Origin: Intestinibacter sp.
GTDB taxonomy: Bacteria > Bacillota > Clostridia > Peptostreptococcales > Peptostreptococcaceae
Assembly: GCF_022780145.1 (NCBI RefSeq)
Contig: NZ_JALEXO010000328.1
Coordinates: 1 to 12,060 of the forward strand
Direction of reading: 5' to 3'
DNA length: 12,060 nucleotides
Both the position numbers and the translations under genes were made by a program. The notes under the pieces are model-generated. The model was given only the letters and a program-made list of their open reading frames with translations, made no database searches and had not been told where the DNA came from. This document shows positions 1-7,210 of the stretch, one piece after another (within the stretch, counting starts at the first letter, position 1; each line of letters opens with the position of its first letter).

Positions 1-2
1 TG

Positions 3-1301
3 GCTTTGGTTATTACGGTAGGGTTTAAGGTAGTGAGCTATGCTAACTCAGAAGATATCGGAAGAGTTGAAACGAATGCGTTAAATGTGAGAAGTGGTCC
101 TGGAAATACATATCCTGTTATATGGACACTTAAAAAAGGCGATACTGTTAAGGTAGTAGGAAAAGAGGGATCTTGGCTTAAAATAGTATTTAACGAATCT
201 TATGCATATGTGTCTAGTAAGTATGTATCTAGTATTTACAGCAATACTGTTACTGAAGGTGTAGTTGCAAATTGTAGTTTTTTAAATGTAAGAAGTGGAC
301 CGGGGAAAGGGTACGCTTTGATTGGATGTCTTGTCAATGGTGATAAAGTACAGATTGCAGATTATGTAGATGGTTGTTATAAAATTGTTTACAATGGTAG
401 TTACGCTTATGTATCTGCTAAGTATATTGTGTCTGAATCTGGTGGAGGAAGTTCTAATGCTGGTAACAATTCTGGAAATAATAGCAATGGAAATGACAGC
501 TCCTCAAATGATACAACCTCTAAAAAAACTGGATATGTCGCAAATTGTAGTTTTCTAAATATAAGAGCGCAAGCAGATAAGACATCACGTGTAGTTGCTG
601 TTTTAGAAAAAGGCGACAAGGTACAGATAGTCGATGAAGCTGGTCAGTGGTACAAAATTCTATACAAAAATGAGTATGCCTTCGTATCAAAAAATTACGT
701 GGTGTTAAATGGGTCACAGACAGGAGGCTCAGAATCTGGTGGATCACAGACTGTGCTTAATTTAAATAATTTCTTATTTGTAGGAGATTCTTTTACAAAG
801 AGAATTAGCACAACTATTCAAAATAACACTAAAAATTCGTATGTAAGGGCAAAAAGCGGTATTTTTCCTTCTTATTGGATAGATAATTTCGACCAAATGC
901 CAAGTGCGAGCAATGTAAAGGGTGTCAGCTTACTGATAGGAATAAACGGAGTAACTAGACAATCAAATCTGAATGATACGAAAAAATTAATCGATATGTT
1001 GTCCAAAAAGTACTCTGGAAAGATGGTTTTCGTGCAAAGGGTATTCCCTGTTGGTAAGGGATATAGTGGTTATTCAGATCAGCAGGTAGTTAATTACAAT
1101 AAGAAAATAGATTCATTTAACTCTAATATAAAGAGCTATTGTGCTACGAAGTCAAATGTAAAGTTCATAGATACGACAAGCGGATTTGTGGCTTCAAATG
1201 GATATTTAATAAATTGTGAGAATGATGGACTTCATATAGCTTGGGATTTTAATAACAAGTATTTTAACAATATAAAACAGGCTATTATCGAGGCTTATTA
1301 G
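3..1301 (+). CDS. Secreted SH3b-repeat protein with C-terminal SGNH/GDSL-like hydrolase domain (5' end outside window)
   Basis: Numbering starts at the TTG at base 6 (431 residues). The frame is open to the window edge, and residues 1-13 (hydrophobic, ending S-Y-A-N) look like the end of a signal peptide, so the true start is probably upstream. Three bacterial SH3 repeats follow at about 21-74, 85-141 and 176-232; the first two carry LNVRSGPG, the third a degenerate LNIRAQ. A Gly/Ser/Asn-rich linker (143-172) separates repeats 2 and 3, and a Gly/Ser linker (236-249) precedes the last domain. Residues 255-431 look like an SGNH hydrolase: GDSF with nucleophile Ser262, Gly285, G-I-N at 312-314, and D-G-L-H with Asp407 and His410. 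SH3b domains commonly bind cell wall, so I infer an exported, wall-associated esterase or deacetylase. The substrate is unknown. The domain call comes from motifs only. Confidence 0.82.
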   Translation, partial: ALVITVGFKVVSYANSEDIGRVETNALNVRSGPGNTYPVIWTLKKGDTVKVVGKEGSWLKIVFNESYAYVSSKYVSSIYSNTVTEGVVANCSFLNVRSGPGKGYALIGCLVNGDKVQIADYVDGCYKIVYNGSYAYVSAKYIVSESGGGSSNAGNNSGNNSNGNDSSSNDTTSKKTGYVANCSFLNIRAQADKTSRVVAVLEKGDKVQIVDEAGQWYKILYKNEYAFVSKNYVVLNGSQTGGSESGGSQTVLNLNNFLFVGDSFTKRISTTIQNNTKNSYVRAKSGIFPSYWIDNFDQMPSASNVKGVSLLIGINGVTRQSNLNDTKKLIDMLSKKYSGKMVFVQRVFPVGKGYSGYSDQQVVNYNKKIDSFNSNIKSYCATKSNVKFIDTTSGFVASNGYLINCENDGLHIAWDFNNKYFNNIKQAIIEAY

Positions 1302-1335
1302 ATTTTTGAAGGTGTATGATGTTTTACATATAAAT

Positions 1336-1377
1336 AGCTCCCATGGTAATTAAAATTTATTACTATGGGAGCTTTTT
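1336..1377 (+). terminator. Strong intrinsic terminator between convergent genes
   Basis: A 15-bp stem (1336-1350 with 1359-1373, one G-U pair) with an 8-base loop runs into a T run at 1373-1377. It sits 34 bases after the SH3b/SGNH stop codon and 10 bases before the end of the convergent flavoprotein gene. For the minus strand the tract after the stem is only weakly T-rich, so it probably serves mainly the + gene. Confidence 0.88.
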
Positions 1378-1386
1378 AGCGTTTAA

Positions 1387-2007
1387 TTATCTTATGTAAT
1401 TAGTTTTTATTTTGTCTTCTTTAACTGGCATTTCAACCCCGGCTTTTTTACCTGCTTCTATAGATTTTAATATCCAAGCCATGTTTCTACCTAGAGTTCT
1501 CATTATTTGAAGGCCTTCAAGGTCTTGTAGTACTTCTTCTGGAGTGTTTCCGTGAACCATGTTCCAGTAGCATGAGTTGATTAAAGGCATATTTGAGTAT
1601 GAAAAATGTTTAGATAATTGGTCTAAAGTTGCTGTAGTACCAGCTCTTCTAGCGCTTGCAACTACTGCAGCTGGTTTGTATTGTAAATCTGCACCTGATG
1701 AGAAAAATAATCTATCCATAAATGAAGTTATCATACCTGATGCAGATGCGTAGTGAACTGGAGAGCCGACTATGATTCCGTCTGCTTCTTTTGCTTTAGG
1801 AATACATTCGTTTACAGTGTCGTCAAATTTGCATTTTCCTGTTTTTTTGCAAGCTCCACATCCCATACATCCTGCGATTGGTTTGTTTCCAACGTGGAAT
1901 ATTTCAGTTTCTATACCTTCTTCATTTAGTGCTTTAGCGACTTCGCTTAAAGCTGTAAAAGTACATCCTTCCTTCTTTGGACTTCCATTTATTAGTAAAA
2001 CTTTCAT
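1387..2007 (-). CDS. Flavodoxin-fold NAD(P)H:FMN reductase / iron-sulfur flavoprotein family
   Basis: A 206-residue cytoplasmic protein. The N-terminus shows the FMN phosphate-binding loop of the flavodoxin-like reductases (LLINGSPKKEGCT, residues 4-16), and GSPVHYASASG at 81-91 is the second flavin-contact segment. Between them are Cys47, Cys50, Cys53 and Cys59, a CX2CX2CX5C spacing that fits the compact motif of iron-sulfur flavoproteins (Isf), which ligates a 4Fe-4S cluster. Known Isf proteins transfer electrons from ferredoxin or reduce O2/peroxide in anaerobes; the partner here is not visible. The ATG start follows an AAGGGGG ribosome site. The gene stands alone, convergent with the SH3b gene and divergent from the polyamine operon. 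It could equally be annotated simply as a flavodoxin-family oxidoreductase. Confidence 0.87.
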   Translation of the reverse strand: MKVLLINGSPKKEGCTFTALSEVAKALNEEGIETEIFHVGNKPIAGCMGCGACKKTGKCKFDDTVNECIPKAKEADGIIVGSPVHYASASGMITSFMDRLFFSSGADLQYKPAAVVASARRAGTTATLDQLSKHFSYSNMPLINSCYWNMVHGNTPEEVLQDLEGLQIMRTLGRNMAWILKSIEAGKKAGVEMPVKEDKIKTNYIR

Positions 2008-2056
2008 AAATTAATACCCCCTTGATATGAATTGTTGCTTTTTAAATACAAATATT

Positions 2057-2065
2057 ATTATATCA
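2057..2065 (-). promoter_or_regulatory. Extended -10 promoter of the flavoprotein gene
   Basis: Read on the minus strand this is TGATATAAT, an extended -10 (TG-N-TATAAT), about 50 bases upstream of the ATG. No good -35 is visible at 17 bases, which is acceptable for an extended -10 promoter. Predicted start near 2050. Confidence 0.5.
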
Positions 2066-2304
2066 GTTATTTTATGGAAAATATATGATTATATAAAAAA
2101 TAGAAATTTGGGAAAAATAAGGCTATAGATTGCTTTGAAAAAAATTATTTTATCGCAAAAAATATTTATTAATTAAAAAAATTACATATACTAAATTATA
2201 AGATTAATATTATAAACACAAATAGGAAAATTTAACCTTTAAAACGTTGAAGTTTAAGTATTTTTTATCTTTTATATTAAAAATATGTTTTTTCTATAAA
2301 AACA

Positions 2305-2333
2305 TTGAATTTTACTTAGAATTGCTATATAAT
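2305..2333 (+). promoter_or_regulatory. Promoter of the regulator-pot operon
   Basis: TTGAAT at 2305-2310, a 17-base spacer, and a perfect TATAAT at 2328-2333; predicted transcription start near 2340. This leaves a leader of about 125 bases before the regulator ATG at 2466. An 8-base inverted repeat (2301-2308 with 2335-2342) brackets the promoter. Confidence 0.65.
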
Positions 2334-2355
2334 ATCAATGTTAGTTTAGTAATTT

Positions 2356-2370
2356 TAAACTTTAAGTTTA
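2356..2370. promoter_or_regulatory. 15-bp perfect palindrome downstream of the pot promoter, candidate operator
   Basis: TAAACTT-T-AAGTTTA, 7-bp arms around one base, lies about 16-30 bases after the predicted start. The half-site AAGTTTA also occurs at 2250-2256 and 2407-2413. XRE-type repressors bind such short dyads, so self-regulation by the adjacent regulator is a reasonable guess. AT-rich DNA makes chance palindromes common. Confidence 0.35.
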
Positions 2371-2465
2371 GAAATAAATGAAAAAGAGTTTAACAATATA
2401 AGAAAAAAGTTTACTTTTAATAAGATTTATTTTAATTTAAAACTATAAGTATGGGAGGCCTAAAT

Positions 2466-3005
2466 ATGGATATTGGGAGCAAGATAAAGAGTATGCGTAT
2501 GGAAAAGCAGTTAACCCAAGAAGAATTGGCCAACAGGTGTGAGCTTTCGAAGGGATTTATATCGCAGCTTGAAAACAACCTTACATCTCCATCGATAGCG
2601 ACTTTGATCGATATTTTGGAGATTTTGGGGACGAATTTAAGGGAATTTTTTAATGAAATAGACCCAGAGAGAATAACTTTTAAGAAGGAAGATATGTTTG
2701 AAACGGACGATGAGGAATTAAAATACCATTTGAAGTGGTTGATTCCAAATTCACAAAAGAATATGATGGAGCCGATTATTATAACTTTACATCCAGGAGG
2801 ACAATATAAGGAGGAAAAGCCACATGAGGGCGAGGAATTCGGGTATGTTCTTGCTGGAAATATTTTACTGCACTTGGGTGACAGAATTAATAAGGTGAAA
2901 AAGGGTGAGAGTTTTTATTTCAAGCCTAGAATGAACCACTATATATCAAATCCTGGCAAGACTCAAGCTAGGGTGATATGGGTGAGCACGCCGCCATCTT
3001 TTTAA
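2466..3005 (+). CDS. XRE-family transcriptional regulator with C-terminal cupin sensor (polyamine operon regulator)
   Basis: A 179-residue DNA-binding protein. Residues 5-60 form a Cro/C1-type helix-turn-helix (LTQEELANRCELSKGFIS in the middle), and about 104-178 form a small cupin barrel with HEGEEFGYVLAG at 120-131 and G-E-S-F-Y-F-K-P...H...N at 147-162. This is the PuuR/SutR-like architecture, in which the cupin senses a small ligand. I chose ATG 2466 because GGGAGG (2453-2458) sits at the right spacing for it; an in-frame ATG at 2451 would place that ribosome site inside the gene. It lies 58 bases ahead of potA with no terminator between, so it is probably cotranscribed and responds to polyamine levels. 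That last point is inferred from context. Confidence 0.9.
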   Translation: MDIGSKIKSMRMEKQLTQEELANRCELSKGFISQLENNLTSPSIATLIDILEILGTNLREFFNEIDPERITFKKEDMFETDDEELKYHLKWLIPNSQKNMMEPIIITLHPGGQYKEEKPHEGEEFGYVLAGNILLHLGDRINKVKKGESFYFKPRMNHYISNPGKTQARVIWVSTPPSF

Positions 3006-3063
3006 AGTTAGATGATGGGATTAGCAAGACATAAAAGTAAGAGAAGAGGTGTATCGATAAATT

Positions 3064-4128
3064 ATGACAAATTCAGCAGTTAAGTCAGAAAACATTATTG
3101 AATTAAAAAATATAACAAAGCAATACGATGATCTTGTTGTATTGGATAATCTGAACCTTGATATAAAGAAAAATGAATTTTTAACTTTACTAGGTCCTTC
3201 AGGATGTGGGAAAACAACTACTTTAAAGATAATAGCTGGTTTTGAGCACGCAGATGTAGGTGAAGTGATGTTTGAAGGAAAAAATATAAACGACATGCCA
3301 CCTTACGAAAGACAGGTAAATACAGTTTTTCAAAAATATGCATTATTTCCACATATGAACGTGTATGAAAACATAGCTTTTGGGCTAAAAATAAAGAAGA
3401 TGGATAAAAAAACAATAGACACTAAGGTCAAGGAAATGCTAAAGCTTGTGGCACTTGAAGGATTTGAAAAGAGATCAGTCGATTCACTAAGCGGTGGACA
3501 ACAACAGAGAATCGCCATAGCAAGAGCGCTAGTAAACGAGCCAAAGGTGCTTCTTCTAGACGAACCTCTAGGAGCACTTGACTTAAAATTAAGACAAGAG
3601 ATGCAACGAGAGCTTAAAAAAATCCAACAAAAATTAGGGATAACTTTCGTATTTGTAACACACGACCAAGAGGAAGCTCTTACAATGTCAGACACAATCG
3701 TAGTCATGAACAAAGGTAAAATTCAACAAATGGGGACACCACAAGACATCTACAACGAACCTAAAAACTCATTTGTAGCGAAATTTATCGGAGAAAGTAA
3801 TATAATAGACGGAATTATGCTTGAAGACTACAAGGTCAAATTCTGCGGTAGAGAATTTGAATGCGTGGACTTCGGATTTGAAAAAAACGAAAACATAGAA
3901 GTAGTAATAAGACCAGAGGACATCAAGATGGTCGCTCCAGAAAAGGGAATGATAAAAGGTCTAGTGACATCAGTTGTATTCAAAGGTGTTCACTATGAAA
4001 TAACTGTAGAAGAAAACGGAAGAACTTGGTATCTTCACAACACAAAAATGGCAGAAGAAGGAAGTATGCTAGGTATGGACATATACCCTGAAGATATACA
4101 TATAATGAGAAAGGTAATCGACGAATAA
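3064..4128 (+). CDS. potA: Spermidine/putrescine ABC transporter ATP-binding protein PotA
   Basis: The ATPase that powers polyamine import, bound to the PotB/PotC channel at the inner face of the membrane. The 354 residues have the usual length and all motifs: Walker A GPSGCGKTT at 44-52, Q-loop Gln90, signature LSGGQ at 142-146, Walker B VLLLDE at 162-167, and switch His200. A C-terminal TOBE-type regulatory domain spans about 279-350, beginning with the typical VIRPEDIK segment. The start codon follows AGAGGTG at a slightly long spacing (about 12 bases). It is the second gene of the operon; potB begins 22 bases after its stop. The assignment to polyamines rather than another substrate rests on the whole potABCD set. 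Confidence 0.95.
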   Translation: MTNSAVKSENIIELKNITKQYDDLVVLDNLNLDIKKNEFLTLLGPSGCGKTTTLKIIAGFEHADVGEVMFEGKNINDMPPYERQVNTVFQKYALFPHMNVYENIAFGLKIKKMDKKTIDTKVKEMLKLVALEGFEKRSVDSLSGGQQQRIAIARALVNEPKVLLLDEPLGALDLKLRQEMQRELKKIQQKLGITFVFVTHDQEEALTMSDTIVVMNKGKIQQMGTPQDIYNEPKNSFVAKFIGESNIIDGIMLEDYKVKFCGREFECVDFGFEKNENIEVVIRPEDIKMVAPEKGMIKGLVTSVVFKGVHYEITVEENGRTWYLHNTKMAEEGSMLGMDIYPEDIHIMRKVIDE

Positions 4129-4150
4129 TTTATCGAGGTGAGTGATAACA

Positions 4151-4996
4151 ATGAAAAGACAAAAATCTGAATCAAGATTAGCAACTCCTTACATTATTTG
4201 GAGTGCGCTTTTTATAGTGATACCTATAATATTAATCGTTTTCTTCAGTTTCACAACACAAATAGACGGTAGATATGTTTTTACTTTAGAACATTTCCAA
4301 AAATTTTTAGCGCCAATGTACTTTAAGGTTGTCAAAAGATCGATGATTTTGGCAGTTTTATCTACAGTTTTATGTTTAATAGTAGGATACCCAACAGCCT
4401 ACTTAATCACTAAAGCAAAACCTAGCAGAAGAGGAACATTGATTCTACTTTGCATATTGCCGATGTGGATGAATTTCTTGCTTAGAACTTATGCTTGGTC
4501 AGCAATTTTAGGGAAAAATGGATTTATAAATACTTTACTTGGAATGATAGGTCTTGGACCTGTAAACATATTATATACAGATGCAGCCGTTTTATTAGGT
4601 ATGGTTTACAACTTCCTGCCATTTATGATATTGCCAATACACACAGCTCTATCAAAAATGGACCAAGATTTGATAAATGCAGCAAAGGACCTTGGAGCAA
4701 ATGATGCCCAAGTTTTTACAAAGGTAATATTCCCACTTAGCTTACCTGGTGTCGTATCAGGGATTACGATGGTGTTCATGCCAGCCGTATCGACATTCGT
4801 AATATCAAAGTTACTAGGTGGAGGACAATATTACTTAATAGGAAACTTAATCGAACAACAATTTATGGCAGTTGGAGATTGGCATTTTGGATCAGCAGTA
4901 TCAATATTCATGATGATTATAATACTTATCTCTATGGCAATAATGAACAAATACAGCAATGATTCAGACAAGGAAGGCGGTGGATTACTATTATAA
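4151..4996 (+). CDS. potB: Spermidine/putrescine ABC transporter permease PotB
   Basis: One of two inner-membrane permease subunits forming the polyamine channel. 281 residues with about six hydrophobic segments (roughly 13-34, 64-88, 97-117, 143-163, 198-220, 247-267). The cytoplasmic EAA loop that docks on the ATPase is at 176-196 (INAAKDLGANDAQVF...P). I start at ATG 4151, which is well spaced from AGGTGA (4136-4141); an in-frame GTG at 4142 would sit directly on that ribosome site. The last codons overlap the probable beginning of potC, so the two permeases are likely translationally coupled. Confidence 0.94.
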   Translation: MKRQKSESRLATPYIIWSALFIVIPIILIVFFSFTTQIDGRYVFTLEHFQKFLAPMYFKVVKRSMILAVLSTVLCLIVGYPTAYLITKAKPSRRGTLILLCILPMWMNFLLRTYAWSAILGKNGFINTLLGMIGLGPVNILYTDAAVLLGMVYNFLPFMILPIHTALSKMDQDLINAAKDLGANDAQVFTKVIFPLSLPGVVSGITMVFMPAVSTFVISKLLGGGQYYLIGNLIEQQFMAVGDWHFGSAVSIFMMIIILISMAIMNKYSNDSDKEGGGLLL

Positions 4997-5772
4997 AGAA
5001 AATTTTTTCAAACGGATATTTATTTTTGGTGTATGTATTTTTATACCTACCAATAGTCACTTTAGCAATATTTTCATTTAATAATTCAAAATCCATGGCT
5101 GTCTGGAGTGGTTTCACATTGGACTGGTACCACACTTTATTTGAAAATGAGAGAATGATGACTGCACTTTACTATACATTATTAGTTGCAGTTTTGGCGA
5201 CTATTATATCTACAATGGTTGGAACTATAGCGGCAATTGGAATACATAAGATGAGAATGGGCAAAAAAAGAAGTATTTTACTTAACATAAATTATCTGCC
5301 AGTTTTGAATCCAGATATCGTAACAGGGGTATCTATGATGACATTATTTGTATTCTTAAATGTAAATTTTGGTATGACTACAATGCTTTTATCTCACTTA
5401 GTATTTGATATACCTTATGTGATATTATCTGTTTTACCAAAATTAAAACAATTACCTGCAAACATAGAAGAGGCAGCACTTGATTTAGGTGCGACACCAT
5501 GGTATGCACTTAAAAAAATAATTTTACCTCAAATAAAACCAGGTATAATATCTGGTGCTCTTATGGCGTTTACTATGTCTATTGATGATTTCGTAATAAG
5601 TTTCTTCACAACAGGAAACGGTGTGACAAACTTATCAATAGAAATTTATTCAATGACAAGAAGGGGGTTAAGCCCTGAAATAAATGCCCTTTCTACATTG
5701 ATGTTTATAGTAGTTTTAGCATTGTTAATAGCTTCCAATGTAATCGCCAATAAAAAGACTGTTAATGAATAA
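4990..5772 (+). CDS. potC: Spermidine/putrescine ABC transporter permease PotC (non-standard start proposed)
   Basis: The second channel subunit of the polyamine importer. About six membrane segments; the EAA loop is at 161-181 (EEAALDLGATPWYALKKIILP), and the C-terminal segment with MSIDDFV is typical of PotC. The first ATG/GTG/TTG-type codon in the frame is TTG 5026, which has no ribosome site and would remove the basic N-terminus and part of helix 1. From memory of E. coli PotC, the family N-terminus (basic residues, then G-F/Y before the first helix) aligns with codons from ATT 4990 (I-I-K-K-I-F-S-N-G-Y). A GGTGG element (4979-4983) lies 6 bases upstream of that ATT. I therefore propose ATT 4990, or ATA 4993 by reinitiation at the potB stop, giving about 260 residues. 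The conservative alternative is 5026-5772 (248 residues). Confidence 0.9.
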   Translation: MIKKIFSNGYLFLVYVFLYLPIVTLAIFSFNNSKSMAVWSGFTLDWYHTLFENERMMTALYYTLLVAVLATIISTMVGTIAAIGIHKMRMGKKRSILLNINYLPVLNPDIVTGVSMMTLFVFLNVNFGMTTMLLSHLVFDIPYVILSVLPKLKQLPANIEEAALDLGATPWYALKKIILPQIKPGIISGALMAFTMSIDDFVISFFTTGNGVTNLSIEIYSMTRRGLSPEINALSTLMFIVVLALLIASNVIANKKTVNE

Positions 5773-5827
5773 AAAATAATGAAATGATATATCGTATAAA
5801 TTTTCAATAAACACAGGGAGGTTTATA

Positions 5828-6883
5828 ATGAAGTTAAAAAAATTAATCGCCTTAGCATGTACATTTGTTATGACAGCAAGCATGTTAGCTGGATGTGAAG
5901 GCTCTAAAAAATCTAATGAAGTCTTAAACATATATAATGTAGGGGATTATATAGATCCGGAGCTAACTAAAAGATTCACTGAAGAAACAGGAATAGAAAT
6001 AGTGTACGAAACTTACGATACAAATGAAGGCATGTACCAAAAATTAAAAAGCGGTTCTTCAAATTACGATTTAATTTTCCCATCAGATTATATGGTGGAT
6101 AAATTAATAGAAGAAGATATGATACAAGAAATAGATTATAAAAATATACCAAATTATTCATATATAATGGACAGCTTTAAACATCCAGTTTATGATCCTG
6201 AGGATAAGTACAGCGTACCTTATTTATGGGGAACTTTTGGAATAATCTATAATACAAAAGAAGTAGATAAAAAGGATACTGAGAGCTGGGATATATTGTG
6301 GAACGAAAAATACACAGGCAAAATTTTATTGTTGGACTCTGTTAGAGACACAATGGGAATATCTCTTAAGAGATTGGGATATTCTATGAATACAGATAAT
6401 CCAGATGAAATAAACCAAGCGAAGGAAGAACTGATAAAACAATTACCGATAACTTCAGCTTATGTAAATGACGATGGTAAAGATAGAATAGTTGCCGAAG
6501 ATGCAGCGATTTCAGTAGTTTATTCAGGGGATGCCTTAGTTATGATAGATGAAAATCCTGATTTAGATTATGCAATACCTAAAGAAGGCACAAACAAATG
6601 GGTTGATGCAATGTGCATACCAAATTCTGCTGAAAATAAAGATTATGCAGAACAATTTATTAATTTTATGTTAGATCCTGAGGTTGCAAAACAAAATGTA
6701 GATTACATCCAATATTCTACACCAAACCAAGGAGTATACGATTTATTGGACGATGAAATGAAGAATTCACCAATTTCTTATCCAGATGATGAAACTTTGG
6801 ATAAAGCTGAAATTTTCTTAAATCTTCCAGATGATGTTTTAAAATTATATGATGACGCTTGGACTGAAATAAAGACTAATTAA
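5828..6883 (+). CDS. potD: Spermidine/putrescine-binding lipoprotein PotD
   Basis: The extracellular solute receptor of the importer, anchored to the membrane by lipid. 351 residues: a lipoprotein signal with lipobox LAGC (20-23, Cys23), then a two-lobe type II periplasmic-binding fold. Features matching PotD are YDLIFPSDYMVDK (80-92, with Ser86 and Tyr88), the segment around Asp170, KWVDAMCIPN at 257-266 (Trp258, Asp260), and YSTPN at 296-300. At two spots where E. coli PotD has ligand-stacking tryptophans (NWTEY and IWNGS) this protein has NVGDY (Val38) and VYSGD (Tyr232), so the ligand preference may differ. AGGGAGG (5815-5821) gives an ideal ribosome site. It is the last operon gene, 55 bases after potC and followed by terminators. 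Confidence 0.94.
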   Translation: MKLKKLIALACTFVMTASMLAGCEGSKKSNEVLNIYNVGDYIDPELTKRFTEETGIEIVYETYDTNEGMYQKLKSGSSNYDLIFPSDYMVDKLIEEDMIQEIDYKNIPNYSYIMDSFKHPVYDPEDKYSVPYLWGTFGIIYNTKEVDKKDTESWDILWNEKYTGKILLLDSVRDTMGISLKRLGYSMNTDNPDEINQAKEELIKQLPITSAYVNDDGKDRIVAEDAAISVVYSGDALVMIDENPDLDYAIPKEGTNKWVDAMCIPNSAENKDYAEQFINFMLDPEVAKQNVDYIQYSTPNQGVYDLLDDEMKNSPISYPDDETLDKAEIFLNLPDDVLKLYDDAWTEIKTN

Positions 6884-6913
6884 TTTTGAATATAGCTAAG
6901 ACAATACAAGCGG

Positions 6914-6945
6914 AGCTTCAAATTTAGCGAAGCTACAAGTTTTTT
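6914..6945 (+). terminator. Weak hairpin after potD
   Basis: A 6-bp stem AGCTTC/GAAGCT (6914-6919 with 6929-6934) and a 9-base loop. It is followed after five bases by a T run (6940-6945). It may act as the first of two tandem terminators of the pot operon. Confidence 0.45.
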
Positions 6946-6953
6946 AAAAATAG

Positions 6954-6988
6954 GATGCTTAGAATTAAATTTCTGGGCATCTTTTTTT
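6954..6988 (+). terminator. Intrinsic terminator of the pot operon
   Basis: An 11-bp stem (6954-6964 with 6971-6981, two G-U pairs) with a 6-base loop, followed directly by seven Ts (6982-6988). It lies about 70 bases after the potD stop. Confidence 0.85.
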
Positions 6989-7024
6989 GTGAAGAAATGC
7001 GTTTATTAATGATATGGTTTGTAC

Positions 7025-7083
7025 TCATACTTATATATTCATCCCAGAACCATTATTAATATATTTAAGAATTTTGTGACAAA
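7025..7083. repeat. Left inverted repeat of the insertion element
   Basis: Pairs with 8371-8431. Its core, 7051-7081, is one of four copies of a 31-base sequence in this window (others at 8373-8403, 11305-11335 and 11518-11548). Confidence 0.8.
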
Positions 7084-7210
7084 TATGTATTAAATAAGCA
7101 TAATAAGGACATAATATAACCAAGAATTTCAATTTAAGTAAATATATTTAAGTTTAGAGATTTATTGCAATTTAGTATTATAAATTACCTAAATAAGAAA
7201 GGAGTACAAT

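Noticed and set aside
2451..2465. ATG at 2451 as regulator start
   Set aside because: The GGGAGG ribosome site would lie inside the gene; ATG 2466 has ideal spacing and fits the family N-terminus.
3330..3713. Long open frame on - within potA (127 codons)
   Set aside because: Shadow of the potA coding sequence; Ser/Phe-rich with no recognisable domain or ribosome site.
4142..4150. GTG at 4142 as potB start
   Set aside because: It directly abuts the ribosome site; ATG 4151 has correct spacing.
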